From Pythium myriotylum (lineage: Eukaryota > Oomycota > Peronosporomycetes > Pythiales > Pythiaceae), in the NCBI GenBank assembly GCA_023091665.1, contig JALJCQ010000023.1:992001-1056000 (forward strand): DNA of 64,000 nucleotides, written 5' to 3'. The translations under genes were made by a program, and so were the position numbers. Of this stretch, positions 33,388 to 42,806 are shown one piece after another; within the stretch, counting starts at the first letter, position 1, and the number at the start of each line of letters is the position of its first letter. Under the pieces are notes generated by a model, which was not told where the DNA came from, ran no database searches, and saw only the letters and a list, made by a program, of their open reading frames with translations.

Positions 33388-35113
33388 GGCCGCGGGCGAA
33401 CTGGAGCCGATGAGACGCGGGCGCCAGCGAGGCGAACGCCGACCGACCGACCGGATGGAGCCACTGACGAGGCCGTCTCTCTCTGGGCCACGGCGGCTTC
33501 TCTTCCATCAAGCCCCATTTCCGCTCGCGTTCCGTTTGCCGTCCCACTTCCCCTTTGTACTGACCAGACCGACGCTGATTGGCTCGTGGCAGCCCAAGCA
33601 GCCAATCAGCATCGCGTGCCTCAGAGATCGACCACCTGAGTCCATCGCGAGCCACCCGACACGTCTGAACTCCTCGGGTCATGGAATTGTGACCCTGCCA
33701 CCGCCTGGAGCGAGTGCACGCTGCTCGGCAGCCACCACTGCCGCCCGAGAGCTCGACTGGCCGGGGTCTGGCCGATCAGCGTTTCTTGCGTGCCGCCCAG
33801 ATCCGCGTCGAACACAAAACGGGAGATCTGGGCCCCCGACCGGAACCCAGGGTCCTGATGAAACAAAGAAGTAAACAACTCTCGACGAGAGATTACCCAG
33901 GCCGACTGCCCAACGAGATCAGCGTCTTCTGCCGAGGACACGCTGAGCTCAACTCACTCCGTGTCATCCGCCAGCTGATCGATCCCCCGTTGGAAGAGAA
34001 AGGCAACCAACCTTAGGGTGAAAGGTCACGGTCTCAGATATGACGGGTGTAAAAAACTCTTGACGCGAGTTTTCAGATTGCGAGATGTCGCACTCGCGTA
34101 AGCAATCCAATCGCGGGAGGAGTCTACTGTGATCGCCGGATTGGTGTTCATGGGCGTTGAAATTGCACGACTGGCTCGTCGCCATGGATACGAGCCGTCC
34201 AGGATCTCAGGTTTGCTGAGGGTGGATTACCGGATATAATGGCTGGAGTTGAGAAGCGGTACAAATGTCTCGAGTTTGAGTCTGCTTGGTGTTGCGACGC
34301 GACCTCGCATGATGGCAGGCCGTGAATGGTGGGGACGATTCTCTTGGGAGCGAAGCCCTACGGATCAATCGCTCTCGCTTGACGCATCTACGCACAATCG
34401 TCAGCTCGGTCTCCACATGAAAGCCTCAGCTGCGGAACTGGACAGCACAGATCGTCCGGATCCACCGAGAAGCTTCGAGTCGACCGGGCCGTTCACCGTC
34501 GAACGTTGTGGACCTTTCCCACTTGACGAGGGCTTCGAGGGAAGGAACTCGATGCTTCACTGTCACACGAGTCGCGAACTGTCGAAGGAAACCGCTGGAA
34601 CGAAGAAGCAACTCGCGGAGAACGGAATGGGATCCCTTGGGCGGAAGACAGAGCGGCGGAAAGACAGATCCAGCTGGAGGCTGAGGGCTCATCACTCCAC
34701 CACCGGACATTTTCAAGTTCGATCGCTCAAATGAGAAACTGGATTTCTGCGTGTGAGCTCAACACTCACAGTTACGCACTCCACCTCGGCGTCGACTCCT
34801 ACACTACTCACACACAGGCTATTTTCCTGGCTCCGCTACTACTGCTTCGGTACTGTACCCTTTGTCTTCTTCTACTATTGTCGAGTCCGGCACTCGCCTC
34901 GTGCCCCTTGCTGTTTTCGGTTTTCTGGATTAGTGTCTTCTTTTTTGTACGCCACTCTGCCCCATTCCATCGGGATCGAGTGCTTTTCGTGTCTTGGTGT
35001 CTCTCGTTTTTTTTTGCCTTCTCGATCATCCAACACGAATACCGCCTCCTCCACGTCCACCTCTTCACGCCACGCTATTGTACACGGAATGGCTTGGCCC
35101 CACTGGCCCCCTT
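33388..35113. other. Intergenic; paired CCAAT palindrome upstream of the GPCR fusion
   Basis: No gene recognised; a 161-aa frame at 34249-34734 looks random. An inverted repeat GCTGATTGGCT/AGCCAATCAGC spans 33574-33610. CT-rich sequence at 34800-35100 probably belongs to the 3' end of the next minus-strand gene. Confidence 0.5.
33574..33610. promoter_or_regulatory. Palindromic double CCAAT element
   Basis: 11-bp perfect arms (GCTGATTGGCT and AGCCAATCAGC) with a 15-nt spacer, 187 bp upstream of the GPCR-fusion ATG. Each arm carries a CCAAT box in opposite orientation, a binding site type for NF-Y. Confidence 0.6.
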
Positions 35114-36511
35114 CTAACTGAAGCAACTGATGCTGCGCACTTTTTTCTTCGGCTCTTGTTCATCGAGCATCGCCGCGACGGCTCGCTCGACTTCCTCCAC
35201 GAGTGCATCGCCAAACTCGACCGAAGTCTCGTCGCTCTGCACAGTCTCCTTGACCTTCTCCACGGCCTTTGCCACGATCTTCTCCATGGTTGAGGGCTGC
35301 GAGAAGTCCCCATCACGCTGGAGGTGGCTGCCGATCTCATGGAGCGAGAAACCCGCCTCAGCTCCACGCTTGAGCAACGCCGTACACATGCGCATCGTCG
35401 TGATGCACTCCTCTTCGATGTTGAGCGATCGTAGCGTCGCGGCATCGCGCGTCGCGTCGAGCGACGTGATGTGGTCCAGCTCTTCGGACGTGAACGGGAA
35501 CTGCGCCTGCGGCCAGCTGAGCCAGTCGAAGTTGGCGTTGTCGAGGTGCTTGAACGACGGCAGGCAGAAGCCGTGGTCGATCGGCGTCATCTCGAACGTC
35601 GAGTTGCCCGGGCTTGTCTTGTGGAGCAAGATGTTACCCGCGTGACGGTCCGTGTTAAAGAGTCGCACGTCAAGGATGCCGACCTTGTGGACCTCCGGGA
35701 CCGAGAACTTGAGCGGACCCATGTCCTCGGCCGAGCACTCGGACTCAACGAAGCTCTGCACCGAGCCTTCCTTGACTTCACCGTTCTTGAGCGGCAGCGA
35801 CAGCAGGCTGGTCACGGGCACGCCACTAAAGTTACCGTAGGCCTCGTCCAGCAAGTAGGCCGCTCGTTCACGGAGCGCGCCGTTGCCGACACGGAAGCCC
35901 TTGTTCACTGGGTGCTCGGTCTCACCGACCACGGCACCGTCCTTGACATAGCCGCGAGGGTTCTTCGGGGCCATGTACTCTTCGTCGCGAGGCTTGAAGA
36001 TGGCGAGCGGCGTGGCGTCGGGCGCGAGCGCATCCTGCAAGGAGTAGACTCCTCCGCACCCGTCGGTCGTGAGGCGGCTCTCGAGCGCGTTCTTCGCCAT
36101 GAGGCTCTGGATCTCCTCTTCGAACGCTCGCAAGGCCGCGCTGGTGGGCACCACAACGGGCTCCGGTTCGGCGACCGGTTCGACGACCTCGACGAGCTCG
36201 TCGTCGGCCTTGACGGTCGCACAGGGCGCCGTGAGGTGCACGAGCGACGGGTAGAGGTTGACGGCGGACGCATACTGCTGGAGCAGGTCCTTGGCCTGGG
36301 TCTTGAGGCCTCGCAGCGTGAGCCTCGGCGGGCGCGGCGCGGCGGCGTTCTCCTCGGACTGGTTGCGCGGCGAGACGGGCGCGAGCGCGTTGGAGACGGC
36401 GCGCAGCTTGAGCGCCTGCGGCGTGTGGCTCGGGCCGCGAGCGAGCGGCCACTTGAAGCGCGCGGCCTTGTCGCCGTCGCTGCGCGCGAGCCACCAGTCG
36501 GCGAGGCCCAT
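35114..36511 (-). CDS. PI3/PI4-kinase-fold protein (PI4K-gamma/type II-like)
   Basis: Single exon, 465 aa. The catalytic region starts near residue 150 (GGVYSLQDAL, LAIFKPRDEEYMAPKNPRGY, the nucleotide-binding lysine block), continues with FRVGNGALRERAAYLLD and has the catalytic loop VRLFNTDRHAGNILLHK at ~280-297 and the metal-binding IDHGFCLP at ~307-314, all as in plant PI4K-gamma enzymes, some of which phosphorylate proteins rather than lipid. An N-terminal ~120-residue region lacks a clear ubiquitin-like domain. Activity on PI or on protein cannot be decided here. The start is the first ATG of the frame (MGLADWW). Confidence 0.88.
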   Translation of the reverse strand: MGLADWWLARSDGDKAARFKWPLARGPSHTPQALKLRAVSNALAPVSPRNQSEENAAAPRPPRLTLRGLKTQAKDLLQQYASAVNLYPSLVHLTAPCATVKADDELVEVVEPVAEPEPVVVPTSAALRAFEEEIQSLMAKNALESRLTTDGCGGVYSLQDALAPDATPLAIFKPRDEEYMAPKNPRGYVKDGAVVGETEHPVNKGFRVGNGALRERAAYLLDEAYGNFSGVPVTSLLSLPLKNGEVKEGSVQSFVESECSAEDMGPLKFSVPEVHKVGILDVRLFNTDRHAGNILLHKTSPGNSTFEMTPIDHGFCLPSFKHLDNANFDWLSWPQAQFPFTSEELDHITSLDATRDAATLRSLNIEEECITTMRMCTALLKRGAEAGFSLHEIGSHLQRDGDFSQPSTMEKIVAKAVEKVKETVQSDETSVEFGDALVEEVERAVAAMLDEQEPKKKVRSISCFS

Positions 36512-37213
36512 GGAGCCGTCTCGTGCCCGAGCCCGAGGAGATGGAGGGAGCGCAGAGAGGCGAAGAACGCCGCCTTTGGCGGGGCTGAGCGACTGACTAC
36601 TCGGTGCCGGAGCTGCTCACCAGTGCAGCGTCGCGCGCGACACGACGCGACGATCGGGACGCGACGCAGAGCGAATTGGGGAATGACCGCCGCCCCCGCT
36701 TCTCCCGAGCAAGTGCGCAAAGGCAGCTCAACGGCGACAAAATGGAAATGTACTGAGAGAACAAACTGGACGAGAGAGAGAGAGAGAGAAGAAAAAAAAA
36801 ACCCGGCTGGCGTTGAAGTTCTCTAAACCAGGACGTGGACGAAAAGGCGTTTTGAAGTGGCACCTGGGAAGGGGGCGTCCCCTCTCGCGTCCACTATACG
36901 GCGTCCGCTAGTCACTGGGCGTTAGTAACGACGAAAATCGAAAAAAACACCAACAAAAAAAACGATTTGAACTGGCTGCTAGGAGAATTTTCGCGGATAC
37001 CGTATCCGCCAAGAGAGTCAGCACGCAAAGTGATGATTGAACAGAGGGTGGGACAAGTCTCTGATTGGCTGACGGCTACTAAAGTTAACAGCCAATCAGA
37101 GCGCGCCAACTTAACACCGTGGGCACACGTCACAGTGAGCCTCGCCAAGCACCTCTATCTATGTCTAGTTCGCCCTCTTCAACACTAATATGCTTACTCA
37201 ACTCGCGTTAACG
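36512..37213. other. Intergenic; second paired CCAAT palindrome
   Basis: No gene recognised. GA microsatellite at about 36772-36787 and an A-run near 36791. The inverted repeat at 37059-37101 is listed separately. Confidence 0.5.
37059..37101. promoter_or_regulatory. Palindromic double CCAAT element
   Basis: Perfect 13-bp arms CTCTGATTGGCTG and CAGCCAATCAGAG with a 17-nt spacer. Same design as the element at 33574, about 550 bp upstream of the PI4K-like ATG. Confidence 0.6.
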
Positions 37214-40200
37214 CTACAAGCGAGCCGTCCTGTCTGTGAGCGTAAACTTCATGGCCAGGAGCGTCTTGAGTGTCTCCTTGGCAATGTTAATGTCGTACTC
37301 CTTCTCTTCGTCCGTGAGGAAGATGTAGGGCACGAGGCACGGATGCTTCTTGTTGAGATCATTGCGCTGGGGCCCGTACGTCCAGCCTTCGTCCATGCGG
37401 CCCTTGGCCCACACTTCGTGGGCGTTCTCGGCCAGCAGATCCACGAGCCGCATGAGCTTGGGCGGAAGCTCGATGTTGGACGTGTCGATCGGCAGCGGGC
37501 GATAGAGCAGATCCAGTCGTTCCCCGTACATGGTCGAGTACGGAGACTCCTCCATAAGGCTGCTGCGACGGAAGCTCATCGCATCGCGGAGCAGCTGAGG
37601 AACTGCCTTCTTCGGCTTGGCGGCAGGATCAGCACTCGAGAATGAGTCCCGTTGTGTTGTGCCGTCGTCTCCGAAGCCGTCATCATCTGAAACATTCGAC
37701 GACGAGCGACCGTAAGAGTCGGCAAAGCTCGTCGAGGCGCTACTGCTTCGACTGATCGTATAATTCATAAACACGATCGTCTTGAGCGTTTCCATGGACG
37801 AGCGGTGGTCGTACTGTTGTTCCTCCCAAGAAAGAACATGGTAAGGAACGAGGTTTGGGTGGAGCTTTTGGGTGTCATCACGTTCGTGACCGTACTTCCA
37901 GCCTTGCTTGAGGCGCTCCAACGCCCACATGTCGTGGCAGTTCTGCGCTAACATATCTGCGAGGTGCTCAAGCTGACCAAGCTCCACCATCGCCGTGTCC
38001 ACCGGCTTGGGTCGATAGTTGTGGCCTTCTTTCTCGCGCGACGGCATGTCGATGAGGCACTTGCGGAAACGGTACATAACCTGCAGTGTCTCCTGGCGGA
38101 CTTGCTCTTGAGTGCATAAGCTTTTCTTGCGGTCTTTGCGCAAATATAGATCGAGCATGCGGTAAACTTCGTCGTATCGTAGGCTCTCGCGACCTTCGTC
38201 CCGCATGCTCTCAAACAACAAGAGCAGGTGGTAGTCGGCGACGAGATGGGCTTTCGAGTAGTTCCACAACTTGGTCGCACGCATGACACTCTCTTGCAAT
38301 TCTTTCAAGAACGTCTTGAGCAGGTGCATCAAAAAGTACTGGGTTGGGATTCGAAGTTTCTCGCCACCAAGCAGCTCCAGCACTCTCTCACGCTGTCCAG
38401 TGAACGGGAAAGACGGCTGCTCACCTTCGCTGTCGCTTGTTCCTCCGTCCACAGATGATGTGATGTTACCAGCGCTGTCGATCTGACCGAGCACGACACA
38501 CTCGACCGACAACCTGTTGTGACGCACCACCTTCAACGCGAGAGCATCACCCAGAAGCGAGTCGCCTTGCAATCGAATCGTGATGCCGATAGGAATCATC
38601 TCCTTGATCGTCTTGTGGTCGAAGTTCTCCGACAGGCGAATCTGCGACGCCAAGAGATCCTTATCCTTTGTATGTGTTTGCCCAACGGAGTTGTTCTTGC
38701 GTTCACCGAAGTTGATTCGGCGGTCGAATTTCATACCGAAACGAAGCAGAGCGACAACGCGCCACACAGCGCCTCGAAAGAGCTTCTTCGCACGCTGGCG
38801 GGTTTCTTCCTGGTCGACAAGGTTCGTGGAGATCAAGCGAACTTGCTGTTTCGCGACCAGTCGTAAGACCTCGTTCTTATTCACAACGACAGTCGGACTG
38901 CAGGCCTTGATATAGTTACGCACACGCGCCAACACATCGTACTCAACATCCTCACCGCTGCCTTCGTCGTTCTTTGCAGACTCGTAGTACTCTGAAAGAA
39001 TGGCGACAAACATGTTTACCAAGATCTGGAACACGAGCACGATGAACGTGACGATGAAGACTGGGGCGAGACGAGGGTTCGCCTGACGCAAACGAGGATA
39101 ATCCATCTCACCGGCAAGCATGTGGAAGCAGGTACCATACGACTTCCCAATTGTCGAGAACTCCTCTAATGCGAAACCGAACGCATAGCTACCCATTGCC
39201 GAATAACCGAGGAAGATCAAGTTGAAGATCACCAAGAAACCCATGAGATCGCGGGTTGCCATCCCCAGCACGCGCCAAAGCAAGTTCAGTGTCGAGTTCA
39301 TACGCAAGAACTTGAATACCTTCAGCAAACTGATCGCCGAGCCAATCGAGGCAAGATCGGATAACTGCTGGAACGAACGAAGAAGCTCTTGGACGTCGGT
39401 GTGATCGATCTCGTCGACGCTCTTGCCGCCCATTACGCCACCTAGATGGTGCGCGAAAGCTCGCGATGCGAGGTAGTAGCGGATCGAATACGACAAGATC
39501 GATGCCAACACGAACAAGTGGGTGAGCTCAAAGACGTTCCACATGTCTGACTTGAGATATGTGCTCATGCCCATCGTGGTCATTTCGCTCGCCTCACCAA
39601 TGCAATACGTGGCGAAGAAAAGTGTCAACAAGATCCACAAAAAGACCCGCGAGTCGAAACTCTTGATGTACGACCACGCAAACTCGATAGTATGCCTGGC
39701 ACTCTTCACGACAGACGAGCCATCAAACTCAAACGTACTCTCCTGAGTTGGTGTCGCGTTGAAGTTGAGCACGACTTCATTGTCCTCCAGTCCGACAACT
39801 CGGAGATTTGCGCTGTGTGGATAGTGCTTGACATGACCGGATGGACTGTTGGTAAAGACGTGCCAACCGATCGTAAAGACACGCGTGACAGGATTGATGA
39901 GCATGAACTCGATCGAGAACGCCCGCGTTGCGACCGAGAGCCACTCGTCTGCCTGCAGATCTTCAACGTCCATATCACACAAGTCCACGGCATAGCCACC
40001 CGTCCCAAAGGACTCGATGCTTGAGGTGGCTACGTACTCGAAGATTGAGTTGGAGAGCCGCGGCTGCAGTGGCCCAAGTCCGTCGTTCCACTCGTATGTC
40101 CGCTTGCCTGTCGTGCCGTTGATTAAGTCTTTCATCTCGAACTCTTCCGAGTAGTATGGATAGCACGGTGCGACCCAACCGCCGTACACCTGGCACTGCT

Positions 40201-41230
40201 CCTCCTTCACGCGCACCTGGCGGAACCGCACGCCGCCGATGCGCAGCCACTGGGCCTGGACATCTTTTCGGTCGCAGATGCTCGCCGCGACCGTGCCGGC
40301 AAAGTCGTACACGTCGTTCATCTTCTTGAGCTCGCACACACCTTCCTCGCGGCACGTGAGGTATCCGACGACGTCGTTCTGTTGGTAGCTATCCTGCACG
40401 GGCAGCCAGCTGAGCAGCGAGAAGAAGAGCGTGAGGAAGAGCAGGTAGACCACGAGCTCCTGGTAGAACTGGCGACGCTTGATCTCTTTGAACTCGGCCA
40501 CGACGGTCTTGAGGTCGAGCTTCTTCTTCTCCATGTGGATCCCTTTGTAGACGTGCACGGCGCCGCTCTGTGCATTGTTCCACATGGCCATGAAGCCCTT
40601 GGCCGCGCGCCGCGAGGTCACGACTTGCGAGGCCACGCCGGCAAAGGTCTTGTGCGGCTCGCTCTCGCTGGCCGACGTGCTCTCGCCGAGCGCTCTGTTC
40701 TTGAGCGACGACTGGCGGATGTTGGAGCGGATGAGCGTCGCGACGTTCTTGAGGCTGTTCTGCCGCGTGGCGCCGCCGCGGCGGCCTCGCGAGGGCGGGC
40801 CAGTGGTCGCGCGCCGCTGGCTCGGGGCGTCGGCGGGCTCGGTCTCGTCCTCGCTCGAGCCCGTGGAGCCCTGGCGCAGGAGACTGCCGGTCGCGCGGTG
40901 GCGGCGCCGCAGCCCGCCGAGCACGATGCCGGGCGCGGCGCCCGAGCCCGCGGGCAGGTTCTGGCCGCTGCCGCTGCGCACGCGGCGGTGGGCGCCGCCG
41001 GCCGAGGTCTTGCGCGGCATCGGGGGCATGGTGCCGTTGGCGGACGAGGGCGACGGCGCTGGCGCTGGCACTGGTGGTGGTGGTGGTGGTGGTGGTGACG
41101 GCGCTGGCGCTGGCGACGAGCCGTTGGCGGCCACGGGCGGCGGCGACTCGGTGATGGGCGAGAGCGGCGCGGCGGTCCCGTTGGGGTGTCTCACGGGCGC
41201 TTCCGCGAGGCCGTTGGCGGCGGGCTCCAT
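37214..41230 (-). CDS. Polycystin (PKD2/TRPP)-type channel with two RyR domains
   Basis: Single exon, 1338 aa from the ATG at 41230 (MEPAANGLAE); the frame is open to 41380, but the extra part looks untranslated. Low-complexity Pro/Ser-rich N-terminus, first helix near 257-277 (VVYLLFLTLFFSLLSWLPV), a large extracellular polycystin-type domain, then the remaining helices. The pore region SYGTCFHMLAGEMDYPRL is near 697 and the last helix (FIVLVFQILVNMFVAILSEY) near 723-750. In the cytosolic C-terminus two copies of the ryanodine-receptor RyR domain occur at about 1069-1159 (YRPKPVDTAMVELG) and 1240-1332 (YRPLPIDTSNIELP), each with GW.YG.(E/Q)R.D...K.HP.LVPY and ETLKT. It is probably a calcium-permeable cation channel; in the ryanodine receptor these repeats are cytosolic modules. 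The gene is divergent from the CBS gene across 424 bp. Confidence 0.9.
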   Translation of the reverse strand: MEPAANGLAEAPVRHPNGTAAPLSPITESPPPVAANGSSPAPAPSPPPPPPPPVPAPAPSPSSANGTMPPMPRKTSAGGAHRRVRSGSGQNLPAGSGAAPGIVLGGLRRRHRATGSLLRQGSTGSSEDETEPADAPSQRRATTGPPSRGRRGGATRQNSLKNVATLIRSNIRQSSLKNRALGESTSASESEPHKTFAGVASQVVTSRRAAKGFMAMWNNAQSGAVHVYKGIHMEKKKLDLKTVVAEFKEIKRRQFYQELVVYLLFLTLFFSLLSWLPVQDSYQQNDVVGYLTCREEGVCELKKMNDVYDFAGTVAASICDRKDVQAQWLRIGGVRFRQVRVKEEQCQVYGGWVAPCYPYYSEEFEMKDLINGTTGKRTYEWNDGLGPLQPRLSNSIFEYVATSSIESFGTGGYAVDLCDMDVEDLQADEWLSVATRAFSIEFMLINPVTRVFTIGWHVFTNSPSGHVKHYPHSANLRVVGLEDNEVVLNFNATPTQESTFEFDGSSVVKSARHTIEFAWSYIKSFDSRVFLWILLTLFFATYCIGEASEMTTMGMSTYLKSDMWNVFELTHLFVLASILSYSIRYYLASRAFAHHLGGVMGGKSVDEIDHTDVQELLRSFQQLSDLASIGSAISLLKVFKFLRMNSTLNLLWRVLGMATRDLMGFLVIFNLIFLGYSAMGSYAFGFALEEFSTIGKSYGTCFHMLAGEMDYPRLRQANPRLAPVFIVTFIVLVFQILVNMFVAILSEYYESAKNDEGSGEDVEYDVLARVRNYIKACSPTVVVNKNEVLRLVAKQQVRLISTNLVDQEETRQRAKKLFRGAVWRVVALLRFGMKFDRRINFGERKNNSVGQTHTKDKDLLASQIRLSENFDHKTIKEMIPIGITIRLQGDSLLGDALALKVVRHNRLSVECVVLGQIDSAGNITSSVDGGTSDSEGEQPSFPFTGQRERVLELLGGEKLRIPTQYFLMHLLKTFLKELQESVMRATKLWNYSKAHLVADYHLLLLFESMRDEGRESLRYDEVYRMLDLYLRKDRKKSLCTQEQVRQETLQVMYRFRKCLIDMPSREKEGHNYRPKPVDTAMVELGQLEHLADMLAQNCHDMWALERLKQGWKYGHERDDTQKLHPNLVPYHVLSWEEQQYDHRSSMETLKTIVFMNYTISRSSSASTSFADSYGRSSSNVSDDDGFGDDGTTQRDSFSSADPAAKPKKAVPQLLRDAMSFRRSSLMEESPYSTMYGERLDLLYRPLPIDTSNIELPPKLMRLVDLLAENAHEVWAKGRMDEGWTYGPQRNDLNKKHPCLVPYIFLTDEEKEYDINIAKETLKTLLAMKFTLTDRTARL

Positions 41231-41654
41231 GGCGACGGCGACGGTGACGGAGGTGGCGATAGAAAGAGGAGGGGCGACGTGGAGACGGAGACAGCAGACG
41301 TACAGGAGAAGGGAGGGACGACTCGGCGCGGCACGCGGCGGCAGCTCCGTTCGTGTATGTCGCCGAATGGGTTGGGTCACGGTGTCGGCGAGGCGCTGTG
41401 TTGTTACGGGGCCATCAAGAATAACAGAAAATCCAGAATCAGAAAGCTGGCGGTGACGCGGTTTCTAACCGGTACCACGAAAGCGGTACCAGATTGCGCC
41501 ATGTGGCGGTCGCGCCCTGCGGTAGCGGGTACTGAACCTCTGGAAGCGAATGGATCTGCTCGCCCGCCGTTCTTCAATGGGGAGCTCTTCGCCCCCAAGC
41601 ACCAAACTGCACCACCAGCCTTTCTCTCTCTCGCTTCCTCTCTCTTCCGCGACC

Positions 41655-42273
41655 ATGCTCCGCGCTTCGACCGCCTCGCTGCTGCGCCGCGCGCCGCGGC
41701 TCGCGCGCGCCTACCACTACAACAAGGGCACGGCGCAGGACATGATGGAGAAGAGCTGCTACTCGGGCGTCAACTTTGTCATCTCGGAGAACGCCACGGT
41801 CTTCGACGCCATCACGCGCATGGCCGGCATCAACCTCGGCTGCCTCGCGGTCAGCGGCAAGGACGGCAAGTTCGCCGGCGTCGTGACCGAGCGCGACTAC
41901 ATGAAGAAAGTGGAGCTCCTGGGCCTCACGGCCAAGAACACCAAGGTCTCGCAGATCATGACCAAGCGCTCGCGCGTCATCATCGCCGAGGCCGACGAGC
42001 GCCCGGGACAGCTCATGAACAAGATGCTCTCGAGTGTGAGTGGGAAAAAGAAAGAAGAGCCTGATTGCTACTGCAGGGAGGTGGGCACTGACGGGTCTCT
42101 GTCATAATTGGTAGGACATTCGCCACTTGCCGGTGGTCAACAAGGACGGCGACCTCATCGGCATGCTCTCGATCAAGGACATTGTGCGGGAGATCAACCG
42201 CGAGTACGACGCGGATATGGACACGCTCAGCCAGTTCGCGCTCGGTCGCGGCGGCCACTTCGTGCTCGACTGA
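41655..42273 (+). CDS. Mitochondrial CBS-domain pair protein (CBSX3-like)
   Basis: Two exons, 41655-42035 and 42115-42273 (intron 79 nt), 179 aa. The N-terminus (MLRASTASLLRRAPRLARAY) is Arg/Ala/Ser-rich without acids, a typical mitochondrial presequence. It is followed by two CBS motifs: VISENATVFDAITRMA...GVVTERDYMKKV and SRVIIAEADERPGQLMNKML...LPVVNKDGDLIGMLSIKDIV. CBS pairs bind adenosine nucleotides and regulate partners; plant CBSX3 regulates mitochondrial thioredoxin. The later ATG at 41655 was preferred over 41550 because it places the presequence at the N-terminus. Confidence 0.92.
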
Positions 42274-42806
42274 ACTCGCCAGCTCTCTTCGCTCCGATGA
42301 CACTCGCTCGCAGTTGGTCTCGCTGTCCACTTTTTGGCGGGTCTCTGGCTCTTGACTGTTTGCGTTACATTGTGGAAGCGAGATTGACAGTCAAAAATGC
42401 AGTTGTTAGGAGCAAAAAGGAGGCAAGGCGACACTGCTAGCCTCTCAAACGAAAACAAAACACGATTCGTCTTCTTCCTTACCCCCTCACCTTTCAAGTC
42501 ATATCCTTTTAGTCCAAGCTCGGCCCTTTGAGGTCAAGAAGCTCATGCGCCAAATTTTAGACGATCACCAAAGCAGAACGCTAGCCGAATCTTGCACCGG
42601 ATCGCATTCACGCGAAACGGACGCGTCGTCGCATCATTCCACTCTCATAAACGAAGCGCACCGTCTTCTATGAATAGGTACGGCACTTGCAAGCATCGGG
42701 CGATGGCGTTGGTGAGCTTCTCTGCAAAGGCTCTAATCTTGGCCCCTCACCTGGGCTTGGCGCCGGAGGAGGAGCCGACCAGACTGCAAATCGAGAGGCG
42801 TGAGCG
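42274..42806. other. Intergenic between CBS and TfR-like genes
   Basis: No gene recognised; probably 3' UTR of the CBS gene and promoter of the next. Confidence 0.5.

Noticed and set aside
34249..34734. 161-aa frame between the GPCR fusion and the PI4K-like gene
   Set aside because: No domain, random-looking composition, and overlapping frames on both strands.
35114..35131. Prenylation (CaaX) signal at the PI4K-like C-terminus (ISCFS)
   Set aside because: Cys is third, not fourth, from the end.
36490..36511. N-myristoylation of the PI4K-like protein (MGLADWW)
   Set aside because: Gly2 is present but position 6 is Trp, not Ser/Thr, so the consensus is poor compared with the RING ligase.
35471..36826. 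451-aa frame antisense to the PI4K-like gene
   Set aside because: Shadow of a GC-rich coding exon; no domain, and the composition is Arg/Glu/Leu/Val-biased.
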